A DNA stretch of 64,000 nt from DATATV01 sp035551355 (lineage in GTDB: Bacteria > Actinomycetota > Actinomycetes > Mycobacteriales > Pseudonocardiaceae). The stretch spans positions 14,662 through 78,661 of the forward strand of contig DASZNF010000048.1 in the NCBI GenBank assembly GCA_035551355.1. Reading direction: 5' to 3'. This document shows positions 62,749 to 64,000 of the stretch, one piece after another. The notes below the pieces were generated by a model. The model did no database searches, was not told where the DNA came from, and saw nothing but the letters and a program-made list of their open reading frames with translations. The translations under genes and the position numbers were made by a program. The number at the start of each line of letters is the position of its first letter. Position 1 is the stretch's first letter.

Positions 62749-63995
62749 GTGCCACGACAATCCAGGCCCACCAACCCCAACCGGAGCACGCCCACCACCC
62801 CAAACTGACCGACGCCCTGCGCGGCCAGCCGAAACAGGTGTGGATCACCGCTTTCGCCGCGGTCATCGCGTTCATGGGCATCGGGCTGGTCGATCCGATC
62901 CTGCTGTCCATCGCCCATGGGCTCAACGCGTCGGCCTCGCAGGTCACCCTGCTGTTCGCGTCGTACCTGGGCGTGCAGGTGATCGCCATGCTGGTCACCG
63001 GGACGCTGTCGGCCCGGTTCGGGCCCAAGCGCACGGTGCTCACCGGGCTCGCCCTCATCGTCGTCGCGACCGTCGCCTGTTCGCTGGCCGCGACCATCGG
63101 GCAGCTGATCGCACTGCGCGCGGTGTGGGGGCTGGGCAACGCGTTCTTCATCGCCACGGCGCTGTCGGTGATCGTGGGTGCGGCCACCGGCGGGCAGAAG
63201 GGCGCGATCCTGCTGTACGAGGCCGCGCTGGGTGTCGGGCTCGCGATCGGGCCGTTGCTGGGCGCCTTGCTGGGCAGCATTTCCTGGCGGGGGCCGTTCG
63301 CCGGGACCGCCGTGCTGATGGCGGTCGGGCTGGTGCTGTGCGCGGGATTCCTGCGTAAGGACGCCGATCAGCAGCGCACCCCGATCCGGCTGGCCGATCC
63401 GCTGCGCGCGCTCAAGCACGGCGGGCTGCTGCGCACCTCGATCGGCTCGGCGTTCTACACGTTCTCGTTCTTCGTGGTGCTGGCCTGGACACCGTTCGTG
63501 CTGAACTTCTCGGCCATCGAGGTCGGGCTGGTGTTCTGCGGCTGGGGCGTGTGCGTCGCGGTCGCCGGCGTGTTCGGCGCGCCGAAGCTGGCCGCCTGGT
63601 TGGGCGAGCGGCACGCGACGGTGCTGGCGGTGCTGGGGTACGCGGCGCTGATGGCGATCATGATCGTGCCGGACAAGACCGTGGTGGTGCTGATGGTGAT
63701 CCTCAGCGGGATCATGTCGGGGCTGCTGAACACGCTGTTCACCGGTACCGCGATGAGCATCAGCGACGCTCCTCGGCCGGTGGCCAGCGCGGGCTACAAC
63801 TTCTGCCGGTGGTTCGGCGGGGCCGCGGCGGCGATTCTGGTCAGCCACATCGCCGACTGGGCCGGGTTCGACCACGCGCCGTTCGCGGTGGCCGCGGTGT
63901 GCTGCGTGATCGCGGCCGGGCTGTTGCTGGGCCGGGGCAAGGACACCCGGAAGGTGCCGGAGGACGCGGCGCTGGTGGGCAACGAGGAGCTGTGA
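62745..63995 (+). CDS. MFS drug exporter
   Basis: A 416-residue MFS protein of the drug:H+ antiporter type with 12 TM helices (FMGIGLVDPILLSIAHGL at TM1; ARFGPKRTVLTGLALIV loop motif A; GVGLAIGPLLGALLG motif C). Its start overlaps the MarR stop, so the regulator-exporter pair is one unit; expression probably responds to a small toxic ligand of MarR. His-rich cytoplasmic N-terminus (HAHHPKL). Confidence 0.9.
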   Translation: MSATTIQAHQPQPEHAHHPKLTDALRGQPKQVWITAFAAVIAFMGIGLVDPILLSIAHGLNASASQVTLLFASYLGVQVIAMLVTGTLSARFGPKRTVLTGLALIVVATVACSLAATIGQLIALRAVWGLGNAFFIATALSVIVGAATGGQKGAILLYEAALGVGLAIGPLLGALLGSISWRGPFAGTAVLMAVGLVLCAGFLRKDADQQRTPIRLADPLRALKHGGLLRTSIGSAFYTFSFFVVLAWTPFVLNFSAIEVGLVFCGWGVCVAVAGVFGAPKLAAWLGERHATVLAVLGYAALMAIMIVPDKTVVVLMVILSGIMSGLLNTLFTGTAMSISDAPRPVASAGYNFCRWFGGAAAAILVSHIADWAGFDHAPFAVAAVCCVIAAGLLLGRGKDTRKVPEDAALVGNEEL

Positions 63996-64000
63996 CCGGG

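Overview
The window is a chromosomal segment of a high-GC actinobacterium. Strong G/C preference at third codon positions, frequent GTG starts, a Cvn conservon, mycothiol-type DinB proteins, several F420/LLM oxidoreductases and many TetR regulators all point to the Actinomycetota. A Pseudonocardiales-like genus is my best guess, by inference and not proven. About 60 protein genes are packed with short gaps and many 1-4 bp stop/start overlaps. I saw no rRNA, tRNA, CRISPR array or insertion sequence.

Layout. 0-6.3 kb: an aromatic-acid set (LysR, ACS-family MFS, LigJ-like hydratase), a methyltransferase, a nucleotidyltransferase-like gene and small metabolic proteins. 6.4-13.7 kb: DinB-type protein, secreted sedolisin-like protease, soluble transhydrogenase, LLM oxidoreductase, and an ECF42-type sigma factor with its YCII/DGPF partner; the sigma gene carries a +1 frameshift. 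14.0-16.6 kb: a two-gene prenylindole cassette (DMATS-type aromatic prenyltransferase plus tryptophanase). 16.5-20.7 kb: conservon cvnABCD. 21.2-23.5 kb: copper ATPase with a CsoR-like operator.

23.3-30.9 kb is the most unusual part: a six-gene divergent island. Leftward: PP2C phosphatase, Crp-type cyclic-nucleotide-binding regulator, class III cyclase-like protein, degenerate P-loop (NLR-like) protein. Rightward: HTH plus N6-methylase-like protein and a soluble Ser/Thr kinase. The cyclase-like protein ends, and the P-loop protein begins, with nearly the same ~20-residue motif, the arrangement seen in bacterial amyloid-signalling effector/receptor pairs. I infer a regulated signalling or conflict (defence-type) system; no function is shown.

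30.9-42.2 kb: P450 with divergent TetR, a glycosyltransferase/deacetylase pair, then LLM and SDR oxidoreductases with a TetR regulator (KstR-like box and a perfect TetR palindrome), and an S9 peptidase. 42.2-51.4 kb: a 5'-truncated ArsR gene, ornithine aminotransferase, PAP2 phosphatase, ZapE-like ATPase, RibD-type reductase, ATP-dependent DNA ligase, MFS, PrpD and EamA. 51.6-64 kb: an exported alpha/beta-hydrolase lacking its nucleophile, a 33-residue metallothionein-like peptide absent from simple ORF lists, small hypotheticals, an acyl-CoA dehydrogenase/MaoC pair, a sigma/anti-sigma/ABC operon, and a MarR-controlled MFS exporter.
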